15,283 nucleotides of DNA, taken from Rhodospirillales bacterium. Its GTDB lineage: Bacteria > Pseudomonadota > Alphaproteobacteria > Rhodospirillales > JADHTD01. The notes below the pieces were generated by a model. The model made no database searches and was not told where the DNA came from. It saw nothing but the letters and a program-made list of their open reading frames with translations. The position numbers and the translations under genes are program-made. The DNA lies in assembly GCA_016776525.1 (NCBI GenBank), contig JADHTD010000032.1, positions 1 to 15,283 of the forward strand, written 5' to 3'. How positions within the stretch are numbered: position 1 is the first letter of the stretch; every line of letters starts with the position of its first letter. Shown in pieces: positions 1-6,303 of this stretch.

Positions 1-60
1 GAGCAGCGCGATCCGGGTTTCTCCCGGACCGGCGTTGATGAGGATTTCGTCTATGGTCAA
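1..60 (-). CDS. rng: Ribonuclease E/G family protein, N-terminal fragment (runs off left edge)
   Basis: Only the first 20 codons are present. The reverse strand from 60 reads TTG then TIDEILINAGPGETRIALL, which matches the amino terminus usual for alphaproteobacterial RNase G/E proteins encoded beside maf. The start is TTG. No in-frame ATG lies just upstream, and an AAGGA sequence precedes the TTG by a few bases, in the gap after maf. The family makes endonucleases that cut single-stranded AU-rich RNA and process rRNA and mRNA. The maf stop is 17 bp upstream, so the gene is probably co-transcribed with infA and maf. The catalytic core lies outside the window, so the choice between RNase G and RNase E rests on neighbourhood alone. 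Confidence 0.8.
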   Translation of the reverse strand, partial: MTIDEILINAGPGETRIALL

Positions 61-77
61 GACCCGTCCTTATGCAT

Positions 78-698
78 TTACTGAGATTTCTCGGCTGCCG
101 CCGGAGACGGCTTCAAGCCCAGCCCCGCCAGCATCGCCGACACCTCGAAAACCGGCAGGCCGACGACATTGGGATAAGACCCGTTGAGGCGCCGGACGAA
201 AGCCCCGGCCCGCCCCTGAATGGCGTAAGCCCCGGCCTTATCGCGCCACTCGCCGCTGTCGATGTAGCCGCGGATATCCTCCCCGCCAAGCCGTTTGAAG
301 GTGACCGCCGTCATCACACACTTGGCATGGGCGTTGCCATCACTTCCGATCAGGCAGACGCCGCCGTATACCCGGTGCCGACGACCGGAAAGCATTTCCA
401 GGAAAGCCCGGGCCTGATCTTCGTTTTCCGCTTTCGGCAGGATACGCCGACCGCAGGCAACCACCGTGTCAGCCCCCAGTACCAGAGCCCCCGGATGGTC
501 TTCGGCAACGGCCCGGGCTTTTTCAATGGCCAGGCGTTTGGCCTGTGCCGCCGGCAATTCGCCGGGCATAGGGGCTTCATCGATATGGGCAGGAATGATC
601 CGGTCCGGCGGATAGCCGGCCAGATTCAAAAGGGATTCCCTGCGGGGGGAGGCCGAAGCCAGAATCAGGATGGGAGTCTGCTGCCCGGAAGGCGCCAT
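78..698 (-). CDS. maf: Maf family nucleoside triphosphate pyrophosphatase
   Basis: A 206-residue protein of the Maf/HAM1-like fold. The family hydrolyses non-canonical or excess nucleoside triphosphates to monophosphate and pyrophosphate, as a cytosolic housecleaning activity; some members act on dTTP/UTP and others on m7GTP. Visible motifs are LASASPRR at residues 13-20 (phosphate-binding loop), GADTVV at 75-80 with the likely catalytic Asp77, DKAGAYAIQG at 153-162 and SYPNVVGLP at 174-182. Length is normal. The ATG at 698 follows a GGGGGA sequence and lies 21 bp after the infA stop; RNase E/G follows 17 bp downstream. The LGKP-type loop usual after the GADTVV strand reads ILPKAEN here, a mild deviation. 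The substrate subclass cannot be decided by eye. Confidence 0.95.
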   Translation of the reverse strand: MAPSGQQTPILILASASPRRESLLNLAGYPPDRIIPAHIDEAPMPGELPAAQAKRLAIEKARAVAEDHPGALVLGADTVVACGRRILPKAENEDQARAFLEMLSGRRHRVYGGVCLIGSDGNAHAKCVMTAVTFKRLGGEDIRGYIDSGEWRDKAGAYAIQGRAGAFVRRLNGSYPNVVGLPVFEVSAMLAGLGLKPSPAAAEKSQ

Positions 699-719
699 GG
701 CGGCATCCCCCGAACCCGC

Positions 720-938
720 TTACTTAAACCGGAAGGTAATCCGACCCTTGGTCAGATCATACGGCGTCATTTCCACGTTGACCTTGTCCCCGGCCAGGAC
801 ACGGATGCGGTGCTTGCGCATCTTACCGGCGGTATGGGCAAGAATCTCGTGGTCGTTCTCAAGCTTTACCCGAAACATGGCGTTGGGCAGCAGCTCGGTA
901 ACGACGCCTGTGAACTCTAAAACTTCTTCTTTGGCCAT
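720..938 (-). CDS. infA: Translation initiation factor IF-1
   Basis: A 72-residue S1/OB-fold protein that binds the 30S ribosomal A site during initiation. The sequence opens MAKEEVLEFTGVVTELLPNA and contains MFRVKLEN, HTAGKMRKHRIRVLAGD and DLTKGRITFR, all characteristic of IF-1, and the length is exactly that of the family. The reading frame is open 20 codons further upstream, but the ATG at 938 gives the canonical start and has an AAGGGA ribosome binding site 5-6 bases before it. A 118-bp gap separates it from the phosphatase gene upstream. That gap holds a minus-strand TTGACC (993-998) but no good -10, so a separate promoter is possible but not shown. infA-maf-rng probably form one unit. 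Confidence 0.97.
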   Translation of the reverse strand: MAKEEVLEFTGVVTELLPNAMFRVKLENDHEILAHTAGKMRKHRIRVLAGDKVNVEMTPYDLTKGRITFRFK

Positions 939-1056
939 TATGGTCCCTTTTTGTGACGAGACGGCCCAAAAAGTGCCGTTCATCGGCTTTGCGGTCAAGT
1001 CTTTTCCCGCGTTTGTTGCGGATTCGTTATGTCTTTGCAGTGCTTTGCCGACCGGT

Positions 1057-1500
1057 TTAGAGGTGCATCAAACCGGACTGCGGGAAACGATCCTTGATTT
1101 TCTGCATCAACTGGTCGCGAACCTTACGGAAGGCCTCCAGGCGCTCTTCGCGGGAACCTTCAACATAGGTCGGATCAAAGGTATTCCAGAATTCCACGTC
1201 ACAGGCCATGACGCGCGTCATTTCCACGGCTTTATGCTGTGCTTCCGGAGACAGCGTAATGACCAGGTCGAAGGAACTGTCTTCCAGGTCGTCAAAGGTC
1301 TTCGACGTGTGGTTTCTGATATCGATGCCGATCTCGTCCATAACCGCCACCGCAAAGCCGTCCACTTCCCGGGTCCGGACACCGGCAGAATCAACATAGA
1401 TTTGATGGCCGTGCAGGTGCTTGAGGATGCTTTCGGCCATCGGCGAGCGGATTGAATTCATGGTGCACGCAAAAAGAACGGCGGATGGCAAATCACCCAT
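1057..1500 (-). CDS. Low-molecular-weight protein-tyrosine-phosphatase family protein
   Basis: A 147-residue protein of the low-molecular-weight phosphatase / arsenate reductase superfamily, which removes phosphate from tyrosine (or reduces arsenate) through a cysteine nucleophile in a C-X5-R loop. The loop is C12-TMNSI-R18 followed by SPMAE, and the general-acid Asp is likely D109 in FDP. The usual loop is CxGNxCRS. Here the second cysteine is Ile17 and the first glycine is Met14, so an arsenate reductase relay through that cysteine is unlikely. The ATG at 1500 was preferred over an upstream in-frame start at 1593, which would sit deep inside the UPF0262 gene. It follows that gene's stop by 2 bp and has GGGGGTGA before it. 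The gene occupies this place in many alphaproteobacteria; its physiological substrate is not known to me. Confidence 0.88.
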   Translation of the reverse strand: MGDLPSAVLFACTMNSIRSPMAESILKHLHGHQIYVDSAGVRTREVDGFAVAVMDEIGIDIRNHTSKTFDDLEDSSFDLVITLSPEAQHKAVEMTRVMACDVEFWNTFDPTYVEGSREERLEAFRKVRDQLMQKIKDRFPQSGLMHL

Positions 1501-1502
1501 AC

Positions 1503-1976
1503 TCACCCCCGAATGTGCAGGACACAAATCAGGGTGAACAGCCGCCGCGCCGTATCGATATCGATGGTTACTTTGTCGGCCAGGCGTTCGCACAGCAGAT
1601 CGGCGCCTTCGTTGTGCAACCCCCGGCGGCCCATGTCGATGGCTTCGATTTGCGACGGCGAAGCACTTTTAATGGCCTTGTAATAACTCTCACAAACCAG
1701 GAAGTAGTCCTTGATAATGGAGCGGAAAGGCGTGAGCGGCAGGTTGAAGCGGACTAACTCAACATCCGATGTATTGCGAACACTGAAAACCAGCCGGTTA
1801 TCCTCAATGCTGAGATGCACCTCGAAAGGACCGGTGATATCGTCGGCCGGTTCAAAAACGTTTTCTTCCAGCAGGTCATAGATCGCCACCTTGCGGTCAT
1901 GTTCCACCTGTGGACTGCGGCGGATGACGGTCCGCTCATCGAGGAAGATATTGGCGATTTTCCCGTTCTTGGACAC
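1503..1976 (-). CDS. UPF0262 family protein
   Basis: A 157-residue protein recognised by its opening IANIFLDERTVIRRSP and by VEHDRKVAIYDLLEEN, FEVHLSIEDNRLVFSV and FRSIIKDYFLVCESYYKAI, the hallmark of the alphaproteobacterial UPF0262 family. The function is unknown. No signal peptide, membrane segment or catalytic motif is evident, so it is presumably a small cytosolic protein. The start is GTG at 1976, the only start codon before the upstream in-frame stop. It lies 5 bp after the hisD stop with a poor ribosome binding site, which suggests translation coupled to hisD. The constant position between hisD and the phosphatase gene in this lineage is the best clue to its role. Confidence 0.9.
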   Translation of the reverse strand: MSKNGKIANIFLDERTVIRRSPQVEHDRKVAIYDLLEENVFEPADDITGPFEVHLSIEDNRLVFSVRNTSDVELVRFNLPLTPFRSIIKDYFLVCESYYKAIKSASPSQIEAIDMGRRGLHNEGADLLCERLADKVTIDIDTARRLFTLICVLHIRG

Positions 1977-1981
1977 GGGAG

Positions 1982-3286
1982 TTAGTTACCAGACGCAGGA
2001 TTCAGCCGGACCGATACGGAAAGCGCGTGCGCATCCAGGCCTTCGGCCTCGGCCAGGGTAACGGCAGCGGGGCCGATGGCCCGGAGGCTGTCGGCATCAC
2101 AGCCGATCAGCGACGTCCGTTTCAGGAAATCAAGAACCCCCAGGCCGGAAGAGAAGCGGGCGCTGCCGGCCGTCGGCAGCACATGGTTGGGACCCCCGAC
2201 ATAGTCACCGATGGCTTCCGGCGTGTAACGGCCGAGGAAGATGGCTCCGGCATGGTTGATGCAATCGGCCAGGGCCTCAGGGTCATCAACGGCCAGTTCC
2301 AGGTGCTCCGGCGCAATGCGGTCGACGATGGCCGGCGCTTGGCTGAGGTTTTTGACGACAATGATGGCCCCTTGGTCGCGCCAGCTTTGGGTGGCGATTT
2401 CCGTGCGCGGCAGCGCCTGCAAATGGACATCGACGGCGCGGGCAACGGCCTCGGCGAAATCCGCGTTATCGGTGATCAACACCGCCTGGGCCAGGGTGTC
2501 GTGCTCGGCCTGGCTCAACAGGTCGGCGGCGATCCAGGACGGGTCGTTGTCCCCATCGGCGACCACCAGGATTTCCGACGGCCCGGCGATCATATCGATG
2601 CCCACCGTGCCGAAAACCTGTTTTTTTGCCGACGCCACATAGGCATTTCCCGGGCCGACGATCTTATCGACAGGGGCAATGGTCGCCGTGCCGTAAGCCA
2701 GGGCACCGACCGCCTGGGCGCCGCCGATCCGGTAGACCTCATCGACACCGGCGGTCCGGGCCGCCGCCAGCACCAGCGGGTTGAGCACGCCGTCCGGCGA
2801 CGGCACTACCATGACCAGGCGCTCGACCCCGGCCACCTTGGCCGGCAGGGCATTCATCAGGACCGAGGACGGATAGGACGCCGTGCCGCCCGGCACATAC
2901 AGCCCGGCGGCTTCCATGGCGGTCCAGCGGCTGCCTAAGCGGACACCCTTATCGTCGGTATAATCGAAATCTTCCGGCAGCTGGCGGCTGTGATAATCGG
3001 TGATCCGCTGCGCCGCCAGGTCGAGGGCGGTCAGCGTTTCGGCATCGCATTCAGAGGCAGCCCGGCCGATCTCATCGTCCGAAATCCTGAGGGTCTCCGG
3101 CGTCAGGGAAAGACGGTCGAACTTTTCGGTGGCTTCGATAACGGCCTGATCACCGCGCTCCCTGACATCGGCGAGGATAGCGGCAACGGCGGCATCGACA
3201 TCCGACTCCTTGCCCCGCTTGGCAAGCAGCACCGTCTGCAGGTCGCTTTCGAAACCGGGATCTCCGGCGTTTAGCCTTGTCGTCAT
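1982..3286 (-). CDS. hisD: Histidinol dehydrogenase
   Basis: A 434-residue zinc enzyme that carries out the last two steps of histidine synthesis, oxidising L-histidinol to L-histidine with two NAD+. All key residues are visible and line up one residue off the Escherichia coli numbering: Zn ligands Gln259 and His262 (SQAEHD), Asp361 (GDYVGGPNH) and His420, and catalytic Glu327-His328 (PEHLE). The GPGNAYVASAKK and GPSEILVVAD segments are intact. The ATG at 3286 is 3 bp from the hisG stop, and its AAGGAG ribosome binding site lies within the last codons of hisG, so the two are translationally coupled. No damage is seen. Confidence 0.98.
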   Translation of the reverse strand: MTTRLNAGDPGFESDLQTVLLAKRGKESDVDAAVAAILADVRERGDQAVIEATEKFDRLSLTPETLRISDDEIGRAASECDAETLTALDLAAQRITDYHSRQLPEDFDYTDDKGVRLGSRWTAMEAAGLYVPGGTASYPSSVLMNALPAKVAGVERLVMVVPSPDGVLNPLVLAAARTAGVDEVYRIGGAQAVGALAYGTATIAPVDKIVGPGNAYVASAKKQVFGTVGIDMIAGPSEILVVADGDNDPSWIAADLLSQAEHDTLAQAVLITDNADFAEAVARAVDVHLQALPRTEIATQSWRDQGAIIVVKNLSQAPAIVDRIAPEHLELAVDDPEALADCINHAGAIFLGRYTPEAIGDYVGGPNHVLPTAGSARFSSGLGVLDFLKRTSLIGCDADSLRAIGPAAVTLAEAEGLDAHALSVSVRLNPASGN

Positions 3287-3289
3287 CCC

Positions 3290-3961
3290 TTAGCTCCTTC
3301 CGGGCTCATTTGCCAAGGCCGCCTGAAAGGCGTCAATCCAGCGGCTGATCTCCCGGGGCCGGGTCTTCCAGGCCGCCCGGTTGACTGCCAGCCGTGAGGT
3401 AATATCGGCTATTTTCTCAATCTCGACCAGACCGTTGGCCTTCAGCGTCGCCCCGGTCGAGACCAGATCGACGATGCGGCGGCAGAGACCCATCTTCGGG
3501 GCCAGTTCCATGGCTCCGTTCAGCTTGATGCATTCGGCCTGCACACCGCGCTTGGCAAAGTGCTTATGGGTGGTCGCCGGGTATTTGGTGGCGACCCTGA
3601 CCGTGCTCCACTTGGCCGGGTCGTCGTCGGCTACCATGTCTTCGGGCTCGGCGACAGCCAGGCGGCAGGCGCCGATGCCCAAGTCCAGCGGCACGTAGAG
3701 CTCCGGGTAGTCGAATTCCATGAGCACATCCTGACCGGCCACCCCCAGTTGGGCGGCCCCGAAGGCGACAAAAGTGGCGACGTCGAAACTGCGCACCCGG
3801 ATCAGGTCCAGTTCCGCGACGTTGGTGGTGAAGCGCAGCTTGCGGGACTCGGGATCGCTAAAGGCCGCTTCCGGTTCGATTCCGGCACCCTGAAGCAGCG
3901 GCAGCACCTCTTTCAGGATGCGCCCCTTGGGCAGGGCCAGAACGATTTTATCACAGTCCAT
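3290..3961 (-). CDS. hisG: ATP phosphoribosyltransferase, short form
   Basis: A 223-residue enzyme of the first histidine pathway step, joining ATP and PRPP to give phosphoribosyl-ATP. Motifs are LALPKGRIL at 8-16, GVAGQDVL at 73-80, VATKYP at 123-128 and the PRPP-binding stretch DLVSTGATLKAN at 165-176. It lacks the C-terminal regulatory domain of long HisG, so it should need the HisZ partner for activity and feedback control; hisZ is not in this window. The start was placed at the ATG at 3961 rather than nine codons upstream (3988), because a clear GGAGG (minus strand, 3971-3975) precedes it by 9 bases and the family begins here. It is first in the block, behind a long, repeat-rich leader. 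Confidence 0.97.
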   Translation of the reverse strand: MDCDKIVLALPKGRILKEVLPLLQGAGIEPEAAFSDPESRKLRFTTNVAELDLIRVRSFDVATFVAFGAAQLGVAGQDVLMEFDYPELYVPLDLGIGACRLAVAEPEDMVADDDPAKWSTVRVATKYPATTHKHFAKRGVQAECIKLNGAMELAPKMGLCRRIVDLVSTGATLKANGLVEIEKIADITSRLAVNRAAWKTRPREISRWIDAFQAALANEPGRS

Positions 3962-3970
3962 CAACGGGTT

Positions 3971-3975
3971 CCTCC
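3971..3975 (-). promoter_or_regulatory. Ribosome binding site that fixes the hisG start
   Basis: Minus-strand GGAGG nine bases before the ATG at 3961. It lies downstream of the alternative start at 3988, so it cannot serve that one. This decides in favour of the 223-residue HisG. Confidence 0.8.
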
Positions 3976-4083
3976 GGTCGGGCCGCATTAATAGAGGGTT
4001 TTACCACAGCGCACCAGAGGTGGTTTTGATGCCTTTTGGGACCGGTTTCGGAGCAAAAAAGACCGTTTTAGAGCGTTTACACC

Positions 4084-4096
4084 CCGTTTGAAACGG
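4084..4096. repeat. 13-bp palindrome in the hisG leader
   Basis: CCGTTT, a central G, then AAACGG form a perfect dyad about 125 bp upstream of hisG. Related half sites (accgtttta, accggtttc) lie nearby at 4040-4072. It could be an operator or a small hairpin in the leader RNA; nothing identifies a binding protein. Confidence 0.35.
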
Positions 4097-4144
4097 ACTA
4101 ATTCGTTGATATTAAAGAAAACAGGCCCTATTCGGCGGCAAAAC

Positions 4145-4164
4145 CTCATCATTTCTCATCATTT
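4145..4164. repeat. Two tandem copies of CTCATCATTT
   Basis: The decamer CTCATCATTT occurs twice head to tail with no mismatch. It lies in the transcribed leader upstream of hisG (minus-strand reading AAATGATGAG). Function is not evident. Confidence 0.55.
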
Positions 4165-4176
4165 TGGGACTTTTAC

Positions 4177-4251
4177 GGGAGCTTGATCCCAACCCAACAG
4201 CACCTGGAAAATGCGAGAAAAGGGAGCTTGATCCCAACCCAACAGCCCCTG
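4177..4251. repeat. Direct duplication of a 30-bp element, 45-bp period
   Basis: Copies lie at 4177-4206 and 4222-4251 and differ at one base (GCACCTG versus GCCCCTG). Each begins GGGAGCTTGATCCC, which carries a short GGGA/TCCC dyad, and continues AACCCAACAG. The period is 45 bp, so a plus-strand frame starting at a TTG at 4164 would encode RELDPNPTAP twice. That frame has no ribosome binding site or recognisable product and is not called a gene. The repeat sits in the putative hisG leader and could be regulatory or a remnant of a dispersed element. Confidence 0.8.
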
Positions 4252-4342
4252 AGAATCCGCTGAAAACCAAATCACCCCCACCCCGTCCTGGGCGGCAGAT
4301 AACCGATAATCCTCTTCACAATGTCAAAGAGCAATTAAAGGT

Positions 4343-4370
4343 ATAATATCCTATATTATTCAAATGTCAA
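4343..4370 (-). promoter_or_regulatory. Candidate sigma-70 promoter reading toward hisG
   Basis: On the minus strand TTGACA (4365-4370) is followed after 16 bases by TATTAT (4343-4348). These are a perfect -35 and a five-of-six -10 in an AT-rich stretch that contrasts with the flanks. Transcription would start near 4336 and give a leader of about 375 nt before hisG. A 7-bp dyad, ATAATAT-CCT-ATATTAT (4343-4359), overlaps the -10. A second minus-strand TTGACA at 4322-4327 lacks a good -10. Confidence 0.5.
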
Positions 4371-4387
4371 GAAATAATTGCTATAAT
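4359..4387 (+). promoter_or_regulatory. Weak candidate promoter reading rightwards
   Basis: Plus-strand TTCAAA (4359-4364) lies 17 bases before a perfect TATAAT (4382-4387). The -35 matches four of six consensus bases. Any transcript would run through the G-rich array and then antisense into the 3' end of the ABC ATPase gene; no plus-strand gene follows. It overlaps the opposing candidate hisG promoter. Confidence 0.25.
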
Positions 4388-4403
4388 GCCATCTTCCGTA
4401 TAC

Positions 4404-4457
4404 GGCTTTGGGGGCTTTGGGGGCTTTGGGGGCTTTGGGGGCGTTGGGGGCGTTGGG
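4404..4457. repeat. G-rich 9-bp tandem array, six units
   Basis: Four units of GGCTTTGGG (4404-4439) are followed by two of GGCGTTGGG (4440-4457). Runs of five G are separated by four-base loops, which meets the usual rule for an intramolecular G-quadruplex on the plus strand. The 9-bp period keeps a frame open that would read WGL/WGR repeats, but there is no credible gene here. Unit number is likely to vary between strains through slippage. Confidence 0.9.
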
Positions 4458-4470
4458 GACAAAGAGGGCC

Positions 4471-4545
4471 GTCTGCTTTAGGAAGCAAAGCGGACATTAA
4501 AGGCAGGCTTAGGGAATGTCCGCTTTTAGCCACAAGCGGACATTA
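4471..4545. repeat. Dispersed AAGCGGAC/GTCCGCTT repeat, copy A
   Basis: Ordered octamers: GTCTGCTT (4471-4478), 9 nt, AAGCGGAC (4488-4495), 22 nt, GTCCGCTT (4518-4525), 8 nt, AAGCGGAC (4534-4541). The last two form a perfect 11-bp hairpin, AATGTCCGCTT (4515-4525) with AAGCGGACATT (4534-4544), around a loop containing TAGCCA. The stop codon of the ABC ATPase gene (4543-4545) overlaps the right arm, so the element borders or overlaps the end of that operon. The hairpin is not followed by a T-run on the minus strand, so it is not a classical intrinsic terminator, although it may stabilise the mRNA end. Confidence 0.85.
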
Positions 4546-6294
4546 TAAAGCAGATACCTGTCGTTCTATCTCTGTCCGGGGTTCAAAATGGGGAATGGCT
4601 TCGACCAAAGTCTTCGTGTAAGCCTCTTCAGGATTGTTTAGCACTTCGTCGGCCGTTCCCGTTTCGATAATCTTGCCACGGTTCATGACGATGACCCGCT
4701 CACATAACAGACGCACCACATTTAGGTCGTGAGAGACGAAAATGTAGCTCATGCCCAAGTCCCGCTTAAGCTGGTCGAGCAATTGCAGAACCACCGCCTG
4801 CACCGATACATCCAACGCCGAGGTCGGCTCGTCGAGCACCAATAACAAGGGATCGACGGCGATAGACCGGGCGATGCCGACCCGGGCCTTCTGGCCACCT
4901 GACAATTGGTGCGGGAAACGGTCCAGCAGGTTCCCCGGCAGGCCGACAAGCTCGGCCAGGGCATCGACCTTGGTGGCGATCTCCTTGCGATTCCGCAGTC
5001 CTTTCAGATGCCGTAAAGGCTGGGCAATACTCTGCCGCGCCGAATAGCGGGGGTTTAGACTTTCGGTCGGGTCCTGAAAAACCATTTGGATTTTCATGCG
5101 TTCGGGTAACCGCGCAAACTTAGCCGCCGAATGGGTAGTGATATTACGGTGGTCGAAAATTACATCGCCGGATGTCGGGTCCATGAGGCGGGTGATGATA
5201 TTTGAGGTGGTTGATTTTCCGCACCCCGATTCACCGACCAAGCCCAAACTCTCCCCGCGCATCATTGAGAAGGAAATGCCGTCGACGGCACGAAAGGCCT
5301 GCTCTTCCTGCCCGTTGTTGCGCCACGGCAACAACGAAACATTGTCGGATTTAATTGGAAACTCCTTCACCAAATCGATGACTTCCAAAAGCTTTTCAGG
5401 CTCGGCCGTTTTCGGACGCTTGGGAAGCGGCGCCACATTCGGCTGCGCCATATTGGCCGTTTCCATCTCGTCCGGTACAGCCGTCAGTTCTTCCAGCGTC
5501 GAGTTCGGCCCCGGCGAGGCGGCAATAAGCTTTTTCGTATATGGGTGTTGAGGAGCGGCGAACAAATCGTTGACCGGGGCGCTTTCCACCACGCGGCCCT
5601 TCTGCATCACCACCAATCGGTCGCAATAGGCTGCTGCCATGCCGAGATCATGGGTTATCAGGACCACCGACATGTTCTGTTCCCGTGTCAATTCGCGTAT
5701 CAGGTCCATAGTGGCCTTCTGGGTGGTCACGTCGAGGCCGGTTGTCGGTTCGTCGGCAATCAACAGACGCGGATCACAGGCCAGGGCGATGGCGATCATT
5801 ACCCGCTGACACATGCCGCCTGATAGTTCAAACGGGTAACTCCAATAGCGCTGCTCCGGTTCGACGATCTTGACCTTTTTCAACATGGCGACGGCTTTAT
5901 CCCTGGCCGTCTGTCGCGTCGCCTGGACATGGCGCAATAGCACATCTTCAATCTGTTTGCCGACCGGGCGGATGGGATTGAGGGCGGCCCTGGGGTTTTG
6001 GAAAATCATCGAAATCTCACGGCCCCTGAGATCCCTGAGGTCTGCTTCACGGGCATCAGTCAAGGGCATACCGTCAAAGGTTACAGTGCCATGGGAAGCC
6101 TCACCGGCAGCGTCGAGGAGGCCGATGGCCGTATAGGCGGTTACGGATTTGCCGGAACCGCTTTCTCCAACGACACCCAGAACTTCGCCTTTCTCGACAT
6201 GAAGCGAAACCTTTTCCAAAGCCTGGACGATTCCATTTCGCGTGCGGAATTCGACCGACAGTTCGTCAACATTGAGGAAAGGCGTTTTGTCCAT
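4543..6294 (-). CDS. Fused double ATP-binding protein of an oligopeptide/dipeptide-type ABC importer
   Basis: A 583-residue cytoplasmic protein with two complete ABC ATPase domains, equivalent to a DppD-DppF fusion (the arrangement of GsiA and YejF). Domain 1 (about 5-260) has Walker A GESGSGKS at 43-50, Q-loop Gln99, signature LSGGM at 157-161, Walker B LLIADEP at 177-183 and H-loop His215. Domain 2 (about 302-570) has GESGCGKS at 354-361, Gln407, LSGGQ at 464-468, LLVLDEP at 484-490 and His522. Each domain ends with the PYTKKL/AYTKTL segment of the peptide transporter oligo_HPY region. All catalytic residues are intact, so both sites should hydrolyse ATP. The start at 6294 has GAGGA before it and lies 9 bp after the permease stop. 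It is last in the operon; its stop overlaps a dispersed repeat. Confidence 0.95.
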   Translation of the reverse strand: MDKTPFLNVDELSVEFRTRNGIVQALEKVSLHVEKGEVLGVVGESGSGKSVTAYTAIGLLDAAGEASHGTVTFDGMPLTDAREADLRDLRGREISMIFQNPRAALNPIRPVGKQIEDVLLRHVQATRQTARDKAVAMLKKVKIVEPEQRYWSYPFELSGGMCQRVMIAIALACDPRLLIADEPTTGLDVTTQKATMDLIRELTREQNMSVVLITHDLGMAAAYCDRLVVMQKGRVVESAPVNDLFAAPQHPYTKKLIAASPGPNSTLEELTAVPDEMETANMAQPNVAPLPKRPKTAEPEKLLEVIDLVKEFPIKSDNVSLLPWRNNGQEEQAFRAVDGISFSMMRGESLGLVGESGCGKSTTSNIITRLMDPTSGDVIFDHRNITTHSAAKFARLPERMKIQMVFQDPTESLNPRYSARQSIAQPLRHLKGLRNRKEIATKVDALAELVGLPGNLLDRFPHQLSGGQKARVGIARSIAVDPLLLVLDEPTSALDVSVQAVVLQLLDQLKRDLGMSYIFVSHDLNVVRLLCERVIVMNRGKIIETGTADEVLNNPEEAYTKTLVEAIPHFEPRTEIERQVSAL

Positions 6295-6303
6295 GGAATG
6301 TCC

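Larger units (their letters stand above)
3962..4542. other. Gene-free, repeat-rich gap (581 bp) between hisG and the importer operon
   Basis: From left to right it holds the hisG leader with a 13-bp palindrome, a tandem decamer, a duplicated 30-bp element, an AT-rich segment with overlapping candidate promoters, a G-rich 9-bp array and repeat copy A. Plus-strand frames here encode only repeat-derived peptides (RELDPNPTAP twice; WGL/WGR repeats) without start signals. It marks the junction between the conserved histidine block and the accessory operon. Confidence 0.75.

Noticed and set aside
72..920. Long plus-strand open frame across maf and infA
   Set aside because: Antisense shadow of two clearly recognised minus-strand genes.
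2027..2938. Long plus-strand open frame opposite hisD
   Set aside because: Mirror frame of the GC-rich hisD gene; low-complexity composition (G, R, D, H) and no family resemblance.
4164..4346. Possible small plus-strand gene with RELDPNPTAP twice
   Set aside because: TTG start without a ribosome binding site; coding potential comes only from the 45-bp duplication; no recognisable product.
4515..4544. Intrinsic terminator of the importer operon
   Set aside because: The hairpin is strong, but no T-run follows on the minus strand and the stop codon is within the structure, so it is kept only as a repeat.
4471..4545. CRISPR array
   Set aside because: The repeated octamers alternate in orientation with 8- and 22-nt gaps, there are too few units, and no cas genes are near.
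4364..4621. Plus-strand frame with WGL/WGR repeats
   Set aside because: It is produced by the 9-bp G-rich array and the dispersed repeat, has no good ribosome binding site, and its end overlaps the ATPase gene on the other strand.
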